Assembly: GCA_037176905.1 (NCBI GenBank)
Contig: JBBBWG010030243.1
Span: 1 to 49,642, forward strand
Direction of reading: 5' to 3'
Length of the DNA stretch: 49,642 nucleotides
DNA from: Azolla pinnata
Lineage: Eukaryota > Streptophyta > Polypodiopsida > Salviniales > Salviniaceae
Positions 1 through 10,132 of the stretch are shown one piece after another. The position numbers and the translations under genes are program-made. The notes under the pieces were generated by a model. It saw nothing but the letters and a program-made list of their open reading frames with translations. It had not been told where the DNA came from and made no database searches. Positions within the stretch are counted from its first letter, which is position 1, and the number at the start of each line of letters is the position of its first letter.

Positions 1-75
<75 letters not shown>
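1..75. repeat. (CT)n microsatellite at window edge
   Basis: An almost pure CT dinucleotide tract runs from the first base to about position 75. It probably continues to the left of the window. CT/GA tracts are common in plant promoters and 5' leaders, so it may belong to the upstream region of the zinc-finger gene that starts at 631. Confidence 0.95.
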
Positions 76-78
<3 letters not shown>

Positions 79-630
79 TTGTGAGAAGTTCGTGTTTCAC
101 ATAGCTTTTGTTTATAATGAATAAGGAAGATGCCCCCCTTGTCATAACTAACTGAAAATGGCTCCATTTATAACTGCTTCATTCCTTTGCCCCCCATGAT
201 CCGTCAATCACATATCCACCCAAAAACATGAGCCCATCTTCCCACCATCGCTGCCACGCCTGCCACTGCATCTGCCCTGACTATGGCTATTCAGCCATCT
301 CTGATCTCTGCATAGGAGGAGGAGGAGGGGAAGGAGGAGGAGCCACTCCTCTGTAAAAAAACGCTGTTGTGCTCCGATGCCAAAACATTCCAGGCCCCCT
401 TGGAGGTATATTGCTCTACTCTGCTTCAACCCCTCCTTAAGAGTGATTCTTTTTGTGCAGGAATTCGGCCTGTTTTTTCTGTATTTTCCTTGCTTTGTTG
501 GTATGATAAGAAGAACATTCCATATTTGCGTACAGACGCATATTCTGTGTGCTTGTAATTGTAAGAACAGTATGTTAGAGAGAGAGAGAGAGAGGATGGA
601 TGGATTCATGACAGGGGCACAGAGCAGAAT
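76..630 (+). promoter_or_regulatory. Upstream/5' leader region of the zinc-finger gene
   Basis: No protein-like reading frame with family similarity is visible here. The stretch has a purine run on the plus strand at about 317-345 and a short (GA)n tract at about 577-595, just before the chosen ATG at 631. It is probably promoter plus 5' UTR, but no convincing TATA box or transcription start could be fixed. Confidence 0.4.
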
Positions 631-3600
631 ATGATGAAGAATTCGGATTCATGGAGCAGACAGCCTCGGCCACTCGAGAATGGTAACTGGGTCTGTGATG
701 ATCCACGTTGTGCAAATGTGAATTATCCTCGCCGAACGGAGGTAAAGGAAGAATCCATCACTAAATCTAATGAATGTATACACCACCGGGTCACAGTCCT
801 GGCTCGACATAACCCTAATCGGGCATTTCCAGTCCCTTATCCAGCTCTGAAGACAGCTGTTGCCATGTACTTTCTTTTCTGAGACTGCAGTGCTTCAAGT
901 GTAAGAAGCCTCGCGGCCCCATGGGGGATAGTGTCGTGAAAGATTTCATGGAGAAGATGAAGCTCATGAAGGGTGCAGCTATGAGCATGCTGCAGCGGCA
1001 TCAAAGCAGAGCTGCAAACCTTCCTCCTCCGGTAATTGTCAGAATCAGAGCGGTGAATGCGCAGGAGATCATTTGAAAGTGTTGATGAGGGTTAATCACA
1101 ATGACAACAAATCTGAACAATATAAGATGGGATGAATACATTTGTTAAGCCTAATTTTTCAGCTTAGCCGTTGGAAATCGGACTGATTTATGTGTGTTTT
1201 TCTAAGGGTAGCAGGGAAATGTGGTATCGCCTGGTCCGGCAGCTGTAGCAGCTATGGACAAGCTCAATCCATGGATGGGGCAGCTAGGAGCTGGCATGGA
1301 ACAGTTTGCATTCGACTCGCCCCGTTTACAAGGCGAACACCACTATTTCAGCCATAGATCAACTACCACCACTTCCAGGTCCGTATCTAAATAGAGCCTC
1401 TCCTTATGCATTGGATAGACAAGATTCGCCTGGTTTTCTTGCTTTCAAATCCTAATCTACTCACGGAATCGAAAGAAAAAAAAGAAGGAAGAAGACATTA
1501 TATGGAATGTGTGTAACCTCGGGAGAATCTGATCCCATTGATGGTGGTGGTGGTGGTGATGCATGCATGATAGCTCCTCCTTGGCTGGCCTTTGAATCAA
1601 AATCCTGTCACAAAAACAAAAAAAAAGGAAAGAAGATGATGATGAAGATGGTGGTGATGAAGATGGTGGTGATGGTGATGGTGATGATTAAGAAAAAACA
1701 TGTGATGAATGTAAGATTCAGCCATGGAAACCTTATGCATTGGATAGACAAGATCCGCCTGGTTCTCTTGCTTTCAAACCCTAATCTACTCTCGGAATCG
1801 AAAGAAAGAAAAAGAGGAAGACATTATATGGAATCTGCGTAACCTCGAGAGAATCTGATCCCATTGATGATGCTGGTGCTGGTGCTGGTGCTGGTGCTGG
1901 TGCTGGTGCTGGTGCTGGTGCTGGTGCTGGTGCTGGTGCTGGTGCTGGTGATACATGCATGATAGCTCCGATCCCTTTGAATCAAAATCCTGTCACAAAA
2001 AAAAACAACAAAACGAAAGAAGAAGAAGATGATGATGATGATGAAGATGATGAAGATGAAGATGGTGGTGATGGTGATGGTGATGATGGTGAAGAAAAAA
2101 CATGTGATGAATGCAAGATTCAGCCATGGAAACCTTATGCATTGGATAGACAAGCTCCGCCTGGTTTTCTTGCTTTCAAACCCTAATCTACTCACGGAAT
2201 CGAAAGAAAGAAAAAGAAGAAGACATTATATGGAATGTGTGTAACCTCGAGAGAATCTGATCCCATTGATGGTGCTGGTGCCGGTGCCGGTGCTGGTGCT
2301 GGTGATACATGCATGATAGCTCCGATCCCTTTGAATCAAAATCCTGTCACAAAAAAAAAAAGGAAAGAAGAAGAAGAAGATGATGATGATGATGAAGAAG
2401 ATGATGGTGATGAAGATGGTGGTGATGGTGATGGTGATGATGATGAAGAAGAAAAAACATGTGATGAATGCAAGATTCAGCCATGGAAACCTGAGAATGA
2501 GCAACTGCTTCAAAGAAGAAAACATGTGATGGATGTAAGATTCAGCCATGAAAACCTGACGGATGAGAATTTGTTGACATGGTGAGAATGTGGTCGTTTG
2601 CAGTAGTGCCGTGGCACCCGAAGGGCAGAGGCTAGCCGAGCATCTGGTGACCTGCTTCGCCGCATCCTCCGACCCCATCGCAGATGCAGGCGAGTGCTTG
2701 ACATCTGCAGTGCTATGGCTGCAGTCAATGAAGCTGCGGCTGCAGCAGCAGCACCACCACCACCACCATCACCACCATCACCGAGGAGCAGCGGAGGAGC
2801 AGGAGGAGCGAGCGCTGCCTCAGTCGTCTCTGCTATCGATCGCCTCCCCGACGACGACCTTCGGGAGCTTGTCTCTCCATGGCTCCCTCAACATGCAGCT
2901 TGTGCAGCAGCAGCAGCAACAACAACAACAACAACAACAACAACAGGATTACAGTCCCGCCGTGCTTCCTGCGGGGACTGTGCTGATGGGCATGGCGGAT
3001 TTCCTGCAGCGCCCGGGCTCCAGCATCAGCACCATCGCCTCCATCGTGCGGGCGACGACTGTGAAGTGGGAGGATTACAAAGACAGGCCGAGCGACTTCC
3101 TCAAGGTATATTTCCTGCATTCACGAGGGTTTAGGGTTTCAGGGTTTAGGGTTTCAGGATTCAGGGTTTAGGGTTTCAGGATTCATGGTTTAGGGTTTCA
3201 GGATTCAGGGTTTAGGGTTTACGGTGTCATCATGGTTAGGGTTTCAGGATTCAGGGTTTAGGGTTCCAAGGTTCAGGGTTTAGGGTTTCAGGGTTCAGGG
3301 TTTAGGGTTTCAAGATTTAGGGTTTAGGGTTTATGATGTCATCTTGGTTAGGGTTTCAGGATTTAGGGTTTAGGGTTTATGGTGTCATCTTGGTTAGGGT
3401 TTCAGGATTTAGGGTTTAGGATTTTCAGGATTCTGGATTTAGGGTTTAAGGTGTCATCTTGGTTAGGGTTTCAAGATTTAGGGTTTAGGGTTTCAAGATT
3501 TAGGGTTTAGGGTTTTCAGGATTCGGGATTTAGGGTTTAACGTGTCATCTTGGTTAGGGTTTCAGGATTTAGGGTTTAGGGTTTCAGGATTCGGGATTTA

Positions 3601-4960
3601 GGGTTTAAGGTGTCATCATGGTTAGGGTTTCAGGATTCATGGTTTAGGGTTTAAGGTGTCATCATGGTTAGGGTTTCAGGATTCAGGGTTTAGGGTTTAC
3701 GGTGTCATCATGGTTAGGGTTTCAGGATTTAGGGTTTCAAGATTCAGGGTTTACGGTTTACGGTGTCGTCATGGTTAGGGTTTCAGGATTCAAGGTTTAG
3801 GGTTTACGGTGTCATCATGGTTAGGGTCTCAGGATTCAGGATTTACAAAGACATGCCGAGCGACTTCCACAAGGTATATTTTCTGCATTCACGAGGATTC
3901 ACGGTTTCAAGCATTTAGGGTTTAGGGTTTCAAGATTCAAGATTTAGGGTTTAAGGTGTCATCTTGGTTAGGGTTTCAGGATTTAGGTTTTAGGGTTTTC
4001 AGGATTCAGGATTTAGGGTTTAAGGTGCCATCTTGGTTAGGGTTTCAGGACTTAGGGTTTAGGGTTTAAGGTGTCATCTTGGTTAGGGTTTCGGGATTTA
4101 GGGTTTAGGGTTTCACGATTCAGGGTTTTCAAGGTTTAGGGTTTAAGGTGTCATCAAGGTTCAAGGTTTCAAGGTTTCAGGACTTGGGATTTCCAGGTTT
4201 AGGGTTTAAGGTGTCATCAGGGTTTAGGGTTTCAGGATTGAAGATCTAGGGTTTCAACGTTTCAAGGTTTCAAGGGTCGCGGGCTTCGAGATTCAGGGAG
4301 ACGAGGCTTTTGAGGTTTCAAGGTTTTTCAAGATTCAAGATTTAGGGTGACAAGGTTTAGGGTTTAAGGTTTTCAAGTATTTCAAGTTTCAAGGTTTCTG
4401 AATTCGAGATTCAAGGATAGAAACCAAGCGTTTAGGGTTTTAGGGGTTTCAGGATTCAAGATTTAGGGATACAAACCAAGCGTTTAGGGTTTTAGGGGTT
4501 TCAGGATTCAAGATTTAGGGATACAAGGTTCGGGGTTTTTCAGGTTTCACTATTTTTTCAGGAGTTTGGCGATCCAGCGGCAATGACAGCAGCTGCATTT
4601 GGCGGCGGTCTGAAGCCAGAGCCGGGGGTTAACGGCAACTGGGAATGCGAAGCTTGCCACAATGTGAACTTCCCCAGGCGGTAAGCTAGTAAACAATGTC
4701 TTTCGGACATCTGAACGAGGATGATTGCAAGCAAGCTACGCTTGTCAGCTCGCCAGATCTTCCCAGATTTTCGTTTCAGTTCTGTAACAGAGCTTCTTCT
4801 TCTTCTTCTTCTTCTTCTTCTTCTTCTTCATTGCGTATCAATACTGTGCAGGACTTGTTGCTTCCAGTGCCGGAGGAAGAGAGGCAGTAAAGGGGATGAA
4901 CTGGTCCAGAAGTACGTCCATGGCCTGCTCAGCGACAGCGATCGCATCTGGGCCAAGTGA
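631..4960 (+). CDS. RanBP2-type zinc-finger protein, two fingers (about 381 aa, 6 exons)
   Basis: Coding exons: 631-741, 891-1031, 1215-1378, 2604-3105, 4562-4680, 4852-4960. All junctions are GT-AG and phases match (1146 nt with stop TGA). Finger 1 is split by intron 1: W20, C22, C27, N31, C38, C41, with C-x4-C spacing like FUS-type fingers. Finger 2 is split by intron 5: W333, C335, C338, N342, C349, C352, giving W-x-C-x2-C-x3-N-x6-C-x2-C. In the ZRANB2/FUS families such fingers bind single-stranded RNA through the Trp, Asn and Arg residues, so RNA binding is a reasonable inference. The middle exon encodes His and Gln runs from CAC and CAG/CAA repeats. The product ends about 29 residues after the last Cys. 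Odd points: intron 3 (1379-2603) is a tandem-repeat array, intron 4 (3106-4561) is telomere-like repeat, and exon 4 is also open in a second frame. A plant nuclear RNA-binding protein is likely; the exact family member was not recognised. Confidence 0.82.
1400..2580. repeat. Tandem repeat array filling intron 3 of the zinc-finger gene
   Basis: A unit beginning CCTTATGCATTGGATAGACA recurs at 1402, 1731 and 2133, so periods are 329 and 402 bases. Each unit holds the same order of blocks: a conserved segment, a GGT/GCT-rich microsatellite, a conserved segment, then a GAT/GAA-rich microsatellite. The second unit is longer mainly because its GGTGCT-type tract (about 1866-1950) has expanded. Partial copies of the segment around GTGATGAATGTAAGATTCAG follow at about 2460 and 2523. 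The long open frames here (TS repeats, D/E repeats) are translations of microsatellites, not genes. Confidence 0.9.
3118..4545 (+). repeat. Degenerate TTTAGGG telomere-like array within intron 4
   Basis: The intron consists largely of TTTAGGG, GGGTTTCAGGATT and GGTGTCATC(T/A)TGGTTAGGG variants, with the G-rich strand on plus. Higher-order units of about 70-130 bases contain the word GGTGTCATC, so it is a degenerate array rather than a clean telomere tract. It lies between a clear splice donor at 3106 and an acceptor ending at 4561, so it is transcribed as intron if the gene model is right. Confidence 0.9.
3843..3895 (+). repeat. Duplicated exon-4 end plus splice donor inside intron 4
   Basis: This stretch is a near copy of 3074-3128, the last coding bases of exon 4, the GTATATTT donor and the following CTGCATTCACGAGG. 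It has a few substitutions (for example AGACATGCC for AGACAGGCC) and one added T. The copy sits about 768 bases downstream, surrounded by TTTAGGG-like repeat. It implies that the telomere-like block grew by segmental duplication that carried the exon end along. The extra T shifts the frame relative to exon 4, and there is no obvious acceptor before it, so it is probably a dead exon fragment. Confidence 0.88.
4793..4829 (+). repeat. (TTC)n microsatellite in intron 5
   Basis: A run of TTC triplets lies in the short last intron (4681-4851) of the zinc-finger gene and probably serves as part of the pyrimidine-rich tract before the acceptor ending at 4851. Confidence 0.9.
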
Positions 4961-5720
4961 CGATCGATATGGTGCGAATTCACCTCGTCCATGGATGGAT
5001 GGATGGATCGACAGCTGGACCCAAGCATGCGAACGATCGATCGTGTCGCGATGCTCAGATGGTGTGCTCGATCAATTAATCGAACACAGTAGCATGGATT
5101 CAGATGAAAGATCTAGATTTGTCAGGTCAGTCAAGCGATTTGTGCAATCGAAAAACTTGTATGGAATAGGTACATGAGATAGTCGGGTGAGTTAAACATA
5201 ATCGGGCGAGTTAAACGTACGATTAAAACTCTTAATCAGCGAGTTTTTTTTTTTAAAGACTTACGAGTGAGGCTTTATATTCATTAGAGTATTTGAATGC
5301 CCTATTCTAGTAAAATCATGATTAGTGAGCACTCCCACCGATCAAGCTCGGTGAGATAAAAGCGTATGCTTAAAAAAACTTACTAATCGGCGCTTTTTAC
5401 AATCTGACAAAGAGGCTTTTTATCATACAAGTTTTTTGAATGCCTGCTTATAGTAAAATCATGATGACTCATCGAGATACATCATGCGATCGATCATCTT
5501 GTTGCTTGGTTTGGACGCGAAAGACTAAATAAATAGCGAATAGTCGATGCAAGGCAGATGACGTTGATATTATATCAATGCATTTGTCAAAGGCATTCGA
5601 GCAGACACGAGTATCTACATCCGATTACAGTTATGCGAGGCATCAAAGACTGGCGATTTGGCAGCTGATACTGATCAAGCCTTGAGAATCGAGGGTTGGC
5701 TAGTTCTGTCATCTGTAGTA
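4961..5720. other. 3' flank of the zinc-finger gene, no gene seen
   Basis: AT-rich sequence follows the stop codon, presumably 3' UTR and spacer. A weak internal repeat is visible: a phrase like AACTCTTAATCAGCGAGTTTTT, then GAGGCTTTATATTCATTAGAGTATTTGAATGCC, recurs in degraded form about 145 bases later (about 5226-5320 and 5371-5465). No coding frame with family similarity was found. Confidence 0.6.
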
Positions 5721-5724
5721 CCCT

Positions 5725-6505
5725 AAACATCCTGAACCCCTAAACCCTAAACTCTAAACTTTTAGGAGACATTTCAAGTGAACTCAAACCACCGCAATGA
5801 AAAACGCAGATCACTCCCTAGAGGAGCTTTCTAGGGCAAGGAAGTCAAATTTTCTTCATCACCAATCAGTACCCGCTCACCTCATTTGCTCAGAGAGGAA
5901 CAGAAAAAAGAAAAAAACAACACGCATCCTTAAACCCTAGAACCCAAAACCCTAAAAGCCTTGAGAACCCTAAACCCTAAACCCTAAACCCTAGAGGAGC
6001 ATTCTGGGCAATTTTCTTCGAATACAGGTTCACCTCGTTGTTCAAAGAGGAACACACAAAAAAAAAAACACATCCGTAAACCCTAGAAACCCTAAACCCT
6101 AAGAACCCAAAAATCCCAAAAGCCCTGAGAACCCTAAACCCTAACCCTAGAGGAGCATTCTGGGCAAATTTTCTTCGAATACACGTTCGCCTCGTCGCTC
6201 AAAGAGGAACAAGAAAAGAAAAAACACATATCCTTAAACCCTAGAAGCCCAAAACCCTAAAAAGCCTTGAGAGCCAAAAACCCTAAACCTGAGAACCCGA
6301 AGACTAAACCCGAAGCCTAAACCCTAACCCTAACCCTAACCCTAAACCTGAGAACCCGAAGCCTAAACCCGAAGCCTAAACCCTAACCCTAACCCTAACC
6401 CTAAACCTGAGAACCCGAAGCCTAAACCCTAACCCTAACCCTAACCCTAAACATGAGAACCCGAAGCCTAAACCCTAACCCTAACCCTAACCCTAACCCT
6501 AAGAA
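5725..6505 (-). repeat. CCCTAAA/CCCTAA telomere-like array (G-rich strand on minus)
   Basis: Repeated CCCTAAA words begin near 5740 and become dense towards 6300-6505. Both the plant type (CCCTAAA) and the CCCTAA type occur; the last 200 bases carry about four units of roughly 57 bases, each with several CCCTAA repeats joined by GAACCCGAAGCCTAAA. Orientation is opposite to the array at 3118-4545. The array stops about 30 bases before the start codon chosen for the next gene, so it may act as that gene's promoter or leader. Confidence 0.9.
5818..6240. repeat. Satellite units of about 165 bp embedded in the telomere-like array
   Basis: Three related units start with AGAGGAGC(A/T)TTCT(G/A)GG at about 5820, 5993 and 6149. 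Each continues through a TTTTCTTC segment, a CTC-rich segment, CAAAGAGGAAC, an A-rich run and CCTTAAACCCTAG. Units two and three are closest to each other. The arrangement resembles telomere-associated satellite sequence. Confidence 0.8.
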
Positions 6506-6534
6506 AACCCTCCGCAAGTTCAAAGACGCAGAGT

Positions 6535-9500
6535 GTGCAGGGAACGATGAAGCAGGAGAAGCAGGAGGAGAAGCTATGGCGTTTCAGCATGGAGCTGCTG
6601 CAGCACGTGCACACTCTCCGCCTCTTCCTCCTCCCTCCTCCTTCCTCTGCTTCTTCTTCCCCCCCGCTCTGCGTTGGCGATGGCGGCGGCAGCAGCAGCA
6701 ACAGCAGCAGCAAGATCAGAGCGACTCTGCACTCCGCTCCGCCTCTCCTCGCCTGCATTCTCCCCAGCAAGGAAAATCCATCGCCATCGCCATCGCCATC
6801 GCCATCGCCATCGCCATCGCCATCGCCATCGCCATCGCCTCTTCCTCATCACGGCGACGCCCTCATTCGCCCCGTTCCTTCTCGGTTTCTGCGCCTCCGC
6901 CTGCCCCTTCCTCTCCTCCTCTTTGATTACTCCATCGACCCCCGAGTCTCCCTCCATAGCCACGCCCATGGCCTTGATTGCATCGAAATCTCCATCCCTC
7001 TCCTCCCCTTCCACTCCTCTCTCTGCCACGTCTTTTCTTCTCTCGCCACCGCCGCTGAAGTCACGACCGCCCCTCGCCCACAAAATCACGAAGCTACTGC
7101 AGGTATGTACATGCGCATGAGCACAATCAGGCAGCTTCCTCTCGTTCCTTACTTCTTCCAAGTAAAAGCTGATGTTGTTGCAGATGACTCTTCACAGCTC
7201 CATGTGCGTACAGAGAAGCTTCCTGCCCTCTCCACCCTTTCTCTGCAAGATGGACAGCGTGTTGAACCAGAGAAGAATGGTAAGTCTTCCATTCTACGAT
7301 GTTTCTGGAAATGATGTTATATCCCTCGCTATGCATAGTCTACAATACAATGTGCGATGCATTTAGGTATCTTCACCCCCGCAAATTGATCTTTCAAGCT
7401 CTTCAGTGGCTCAGGAACACCCACCTTTGCCACATGATTGATTACTCAGGTTTTTATGGGCAATCTCATCTGCCATCGGCTTGTTAAACTTATATGGATT
7501 ACAGACATCACCCAATTCTCATGTTTTGAACACATGCTTTTTCCCAAGCGTTCAGTCGAATGATTTGGGTGGGGATTTGAGTATTAGATTCCACCACTCA
7601 CCTTGTTGGCTGTGCTTTTGGCGCGATACTTCCTGTAAGCATACTCTTGGCTGCATCATCTAGCAGTTTGCAGATTTTAGCTCTACACCCTAGGCTGTCC
7701 CAGATCATTTCGTTCTACAAAGGTGTATTATCAATCATAATTGTTCCCCTCCAGCATTTAGCTTACGTATCTACTCAAAAGGCTTTGTTTCTTGGCATAA
7801 ATCGTTTCTCAAAGTTCAGATTTGGTTCTTGACTTGAACTGTTTCTCGAAGCTCAGATTTTGGTGCAAAACATTGGGATAGGTTGGTAACCATCATTCCA
7901 ATACTTTAAATGCTCATTACAAGACTATAATGGATAGAAATACAGACACAGTTATATATGTATATGTATGTAGCAGTTGAACTTTGACATCTCAAGCCTA
8001 TGTTTCCTAATCTTGTCTCCATAACTTTTAATCACATTCCAAAGATGTTCGGTTAGCAATGATCCATACATGTGTATTAAAGTTTACCTTGTTGAATTCC
8101 ATCTACTGAAAAATTTTCAGGTTCTAAAATCCACGGTACTGTCAATCTAGTATGTAGAAGCTGCTCCACGAAGATTTTGAAGAACCCAGCAAGGTATGTA
8201 CGATACTGGCCTAAGCAACTTTTGAGAGTTTTGAAATACAGATTTGACAGTCTCAGCCCTATGGATGATGTCAGGGATACAAATCTTCTATGTTTGGTTC
8301 CTTTTATATTTTAGTCTTTGTTATTACGAGTTAATAAGTTCTAGTTATATAATCCCAGTTGTTGTCTGTGGATTGTCACTTATTTTGTTAGTGTAGAAAT
8401 ACCATTAATGGGAAGACAGAATTTATCTTCCCTGAAAGCTCATAATGGACTTTCCATGGTCCTTAAAGCTGTGTGTATATAGCCCTGCCTCAATGTATCT
8501 ATGCAGGAATGGTATTGAACATGCGTCTTCGCAAGTCTTGATTGATGAATTGAGTTGCACAGGGACGTGTGCAAGAAGTCCGACATAGATTAGAACATCT
8601 TTGTGTCAATCTCCACATTTTGATGAATCCAAAAGCATGTTCAGAGAGGTCTAAAAAAGTGTTCTCAGCTGTTACTTCCCTTGCTAAAAGCTGGCTGATT
8701 GTATTTTACCAACCGTTATCCCTTAATCTTATGTCCCCCCATCCCCTACTTCCAAAATGATTTATTGCTGGGTGTGACTCTGTTTGATACGTTTTCTTCC
8801 TTTTGGTCGGTTCCAACTGTTTGGTGATGTTAGACGTTGCTGTCACAATATTCCTCTTTAAGTGAAACATGCCAATGCAACACAGCTTAGGAAGTAACAA
8901 TCTGTTGTAATTGCAGGGAATTTATGCAAATGCCATGTGCTGGGTGGCGAGACATTGTTGAGAATTGGTTTGGCACTTGTTGCTGCTTATTTTGTTCTAA
9001 AGCTGAAGCTCTTAGTGCGAATTTTGAAAAAGACTTCAATATGAGGCCTGGACGTTGTCTTTTGGGCTTGTCGACCTGTTATGTGCTTCTTTCAGATACT
9101 GTTACAGAGTCAGACACAATGATTGGTAGTACAAAAGACAACATCTACCAGCAGTCTACTTTACGTTTCCTCGATCTCGGGAATGGTTTTATGGTATCAG
9201 AGAGTGAACATTCCAAGCTCTCAATGTGGACACCCATTCATTGCACTGGTTGTCAGTCTTTGCTTGGAGGATATCCTAGCAGAACAGTGGCTCCTGATTG
9301 CAGCATCATGGAGGGTTTACACTTGTTTCAGTTTCAAATCAGTGCCGATGATAGTTTATGTGATGCATTCAGGTATTTTTTCCTAAACTTAAATGTCAGT
9401 CTCAGTAATGAGAGGAAAAGCAGAAAAATCCCGAATTGCATTTTGTGTCTAATTTGGGATGCAATGGGTTAATGCATTCATTCAGGCATACTACTTTTGA

Positions 9501-10132
9501 AGCGCTTTTTGGAAAAGAGCTACAACTGAGGACAGATGAAGGCACATCGTACAGATTTCTGATCCGGAGCTTGACTTCAGAAATGCCATTATTGCAGCTT
9601 GTTGTACTCAGCTATGGCTCATCATTGTCAACAGGGTGCGTTACTGAAACCTGTGAAACCGCTAATGATGACGATGGCCCAAGTGTCAGGAGAATGAATT
9701 CTTCTTTGGCAGAGAGTGAATCCACCCTCAACTTGCAACGAGTTATGAAGGTGATGTTTTTGGATTGCTCCATGCTTTCTGCCAATGAAAGAAGGTATGA
9801 ACATTGGCTGATATATAATGTGGCTTTTGTATTTTTCATCATGAATTAAGGCTGGATATAGCTAAACAGTGCTGTGAATATGAATGTTGACTTGATGTCC
9901 ATTAATTCTTTGAACCAAGTGACATTTGCTTTGTTAGATCCATAACTTCTGAGTTAATTTGATCGTGAGCAGATCAACAGAGCTTTGGGCACGTCAGCAA
10001 GATGCCGAAATCATTTATATGTTCGATGAGCTTGTGACGAGATTGGCCAAAGAGTTACATGCGAACCACTTGTTCTTCCCATCTGCTTGTAGATTCTATG
10101 AGCATTTTCAGGAATCCTTTTTGTATATATAA
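6535..10132 (+). CDS. HECT_2-domain (UBE3D-like) E3 ubiquitin ligase homologue (about 553 aa, 6 exons)
   Basis: Coding exons: 6535-7102, 7184-7279, 8121-8193, 8917-9372, 9486-9794, 9973-10132; all GT-AG and phase-consistent (1662 nt). Recognised as the HECT-like E2-binding family of human UBE3D by an N-terminal WRF...HTLRLFL segment, a CRSC motif (C233/C236), the segment GWRDIVENWFG (residues 255-265), a second CxxC (C355/C358) and RPGRCLLG. UBE3D binds E2 enzymes and has been linked to cyclin B ubiquitination; the two CxxC pairs may bind zinc (inference). Human UBE3D is about 389 residues; this protein is longer mainly because exon 1 encodes low-complexity Ser/Pro sequence. The frame with WRF is preferred because only it splices in phase to exon 2. 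ATG 6547 is an alternative start. An overlapping frame from 6674 looks like a transit peptide but does not join exon 2. Confidence 0.8.
6778..6838 (+). repeat. (CCATCG)n hexanucleotide repeat coding for Ser-Pro
   Basis: About ten CCATCG units lie in exon 1 of the HECT_2 gene. In the chosen frame they encode an alternating Ser-Pro run; in the other plus frames they would give His-Arg or Ile-Ala runs. As a hexamer repeat, length changes keep the frame. The same hexamer recurs at about 42706-42738, upstream of the ERECTA-family gene. Confidence 0.95.

Noticed and set aside
1824-2195. Minus-strand frame with a long Thr-Ser repeat
   Set aside because: It is the translation of the GGTGCT microsatellite inside the intron 3 tandem array, and no flanking sequence resembles a protein.
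3118-6505. True chromosome end (functional telomere)
   Set aside because: The repeats are degenerate, occur in both orientations and are interrupted by coding exons, so these are interstitial arrays.
6674-7120. Open frame resembling a chloroplast transit peptide (Ala-rich start, Ser/Pro-rich, His-Arg run)
   Set aside because: It overlaps exon 1 of the HECT_2 gene but leaves the exon in a phase that does not join exon 2, while the 6535 frame does and carries the WRF...HTLRLFL family segment.
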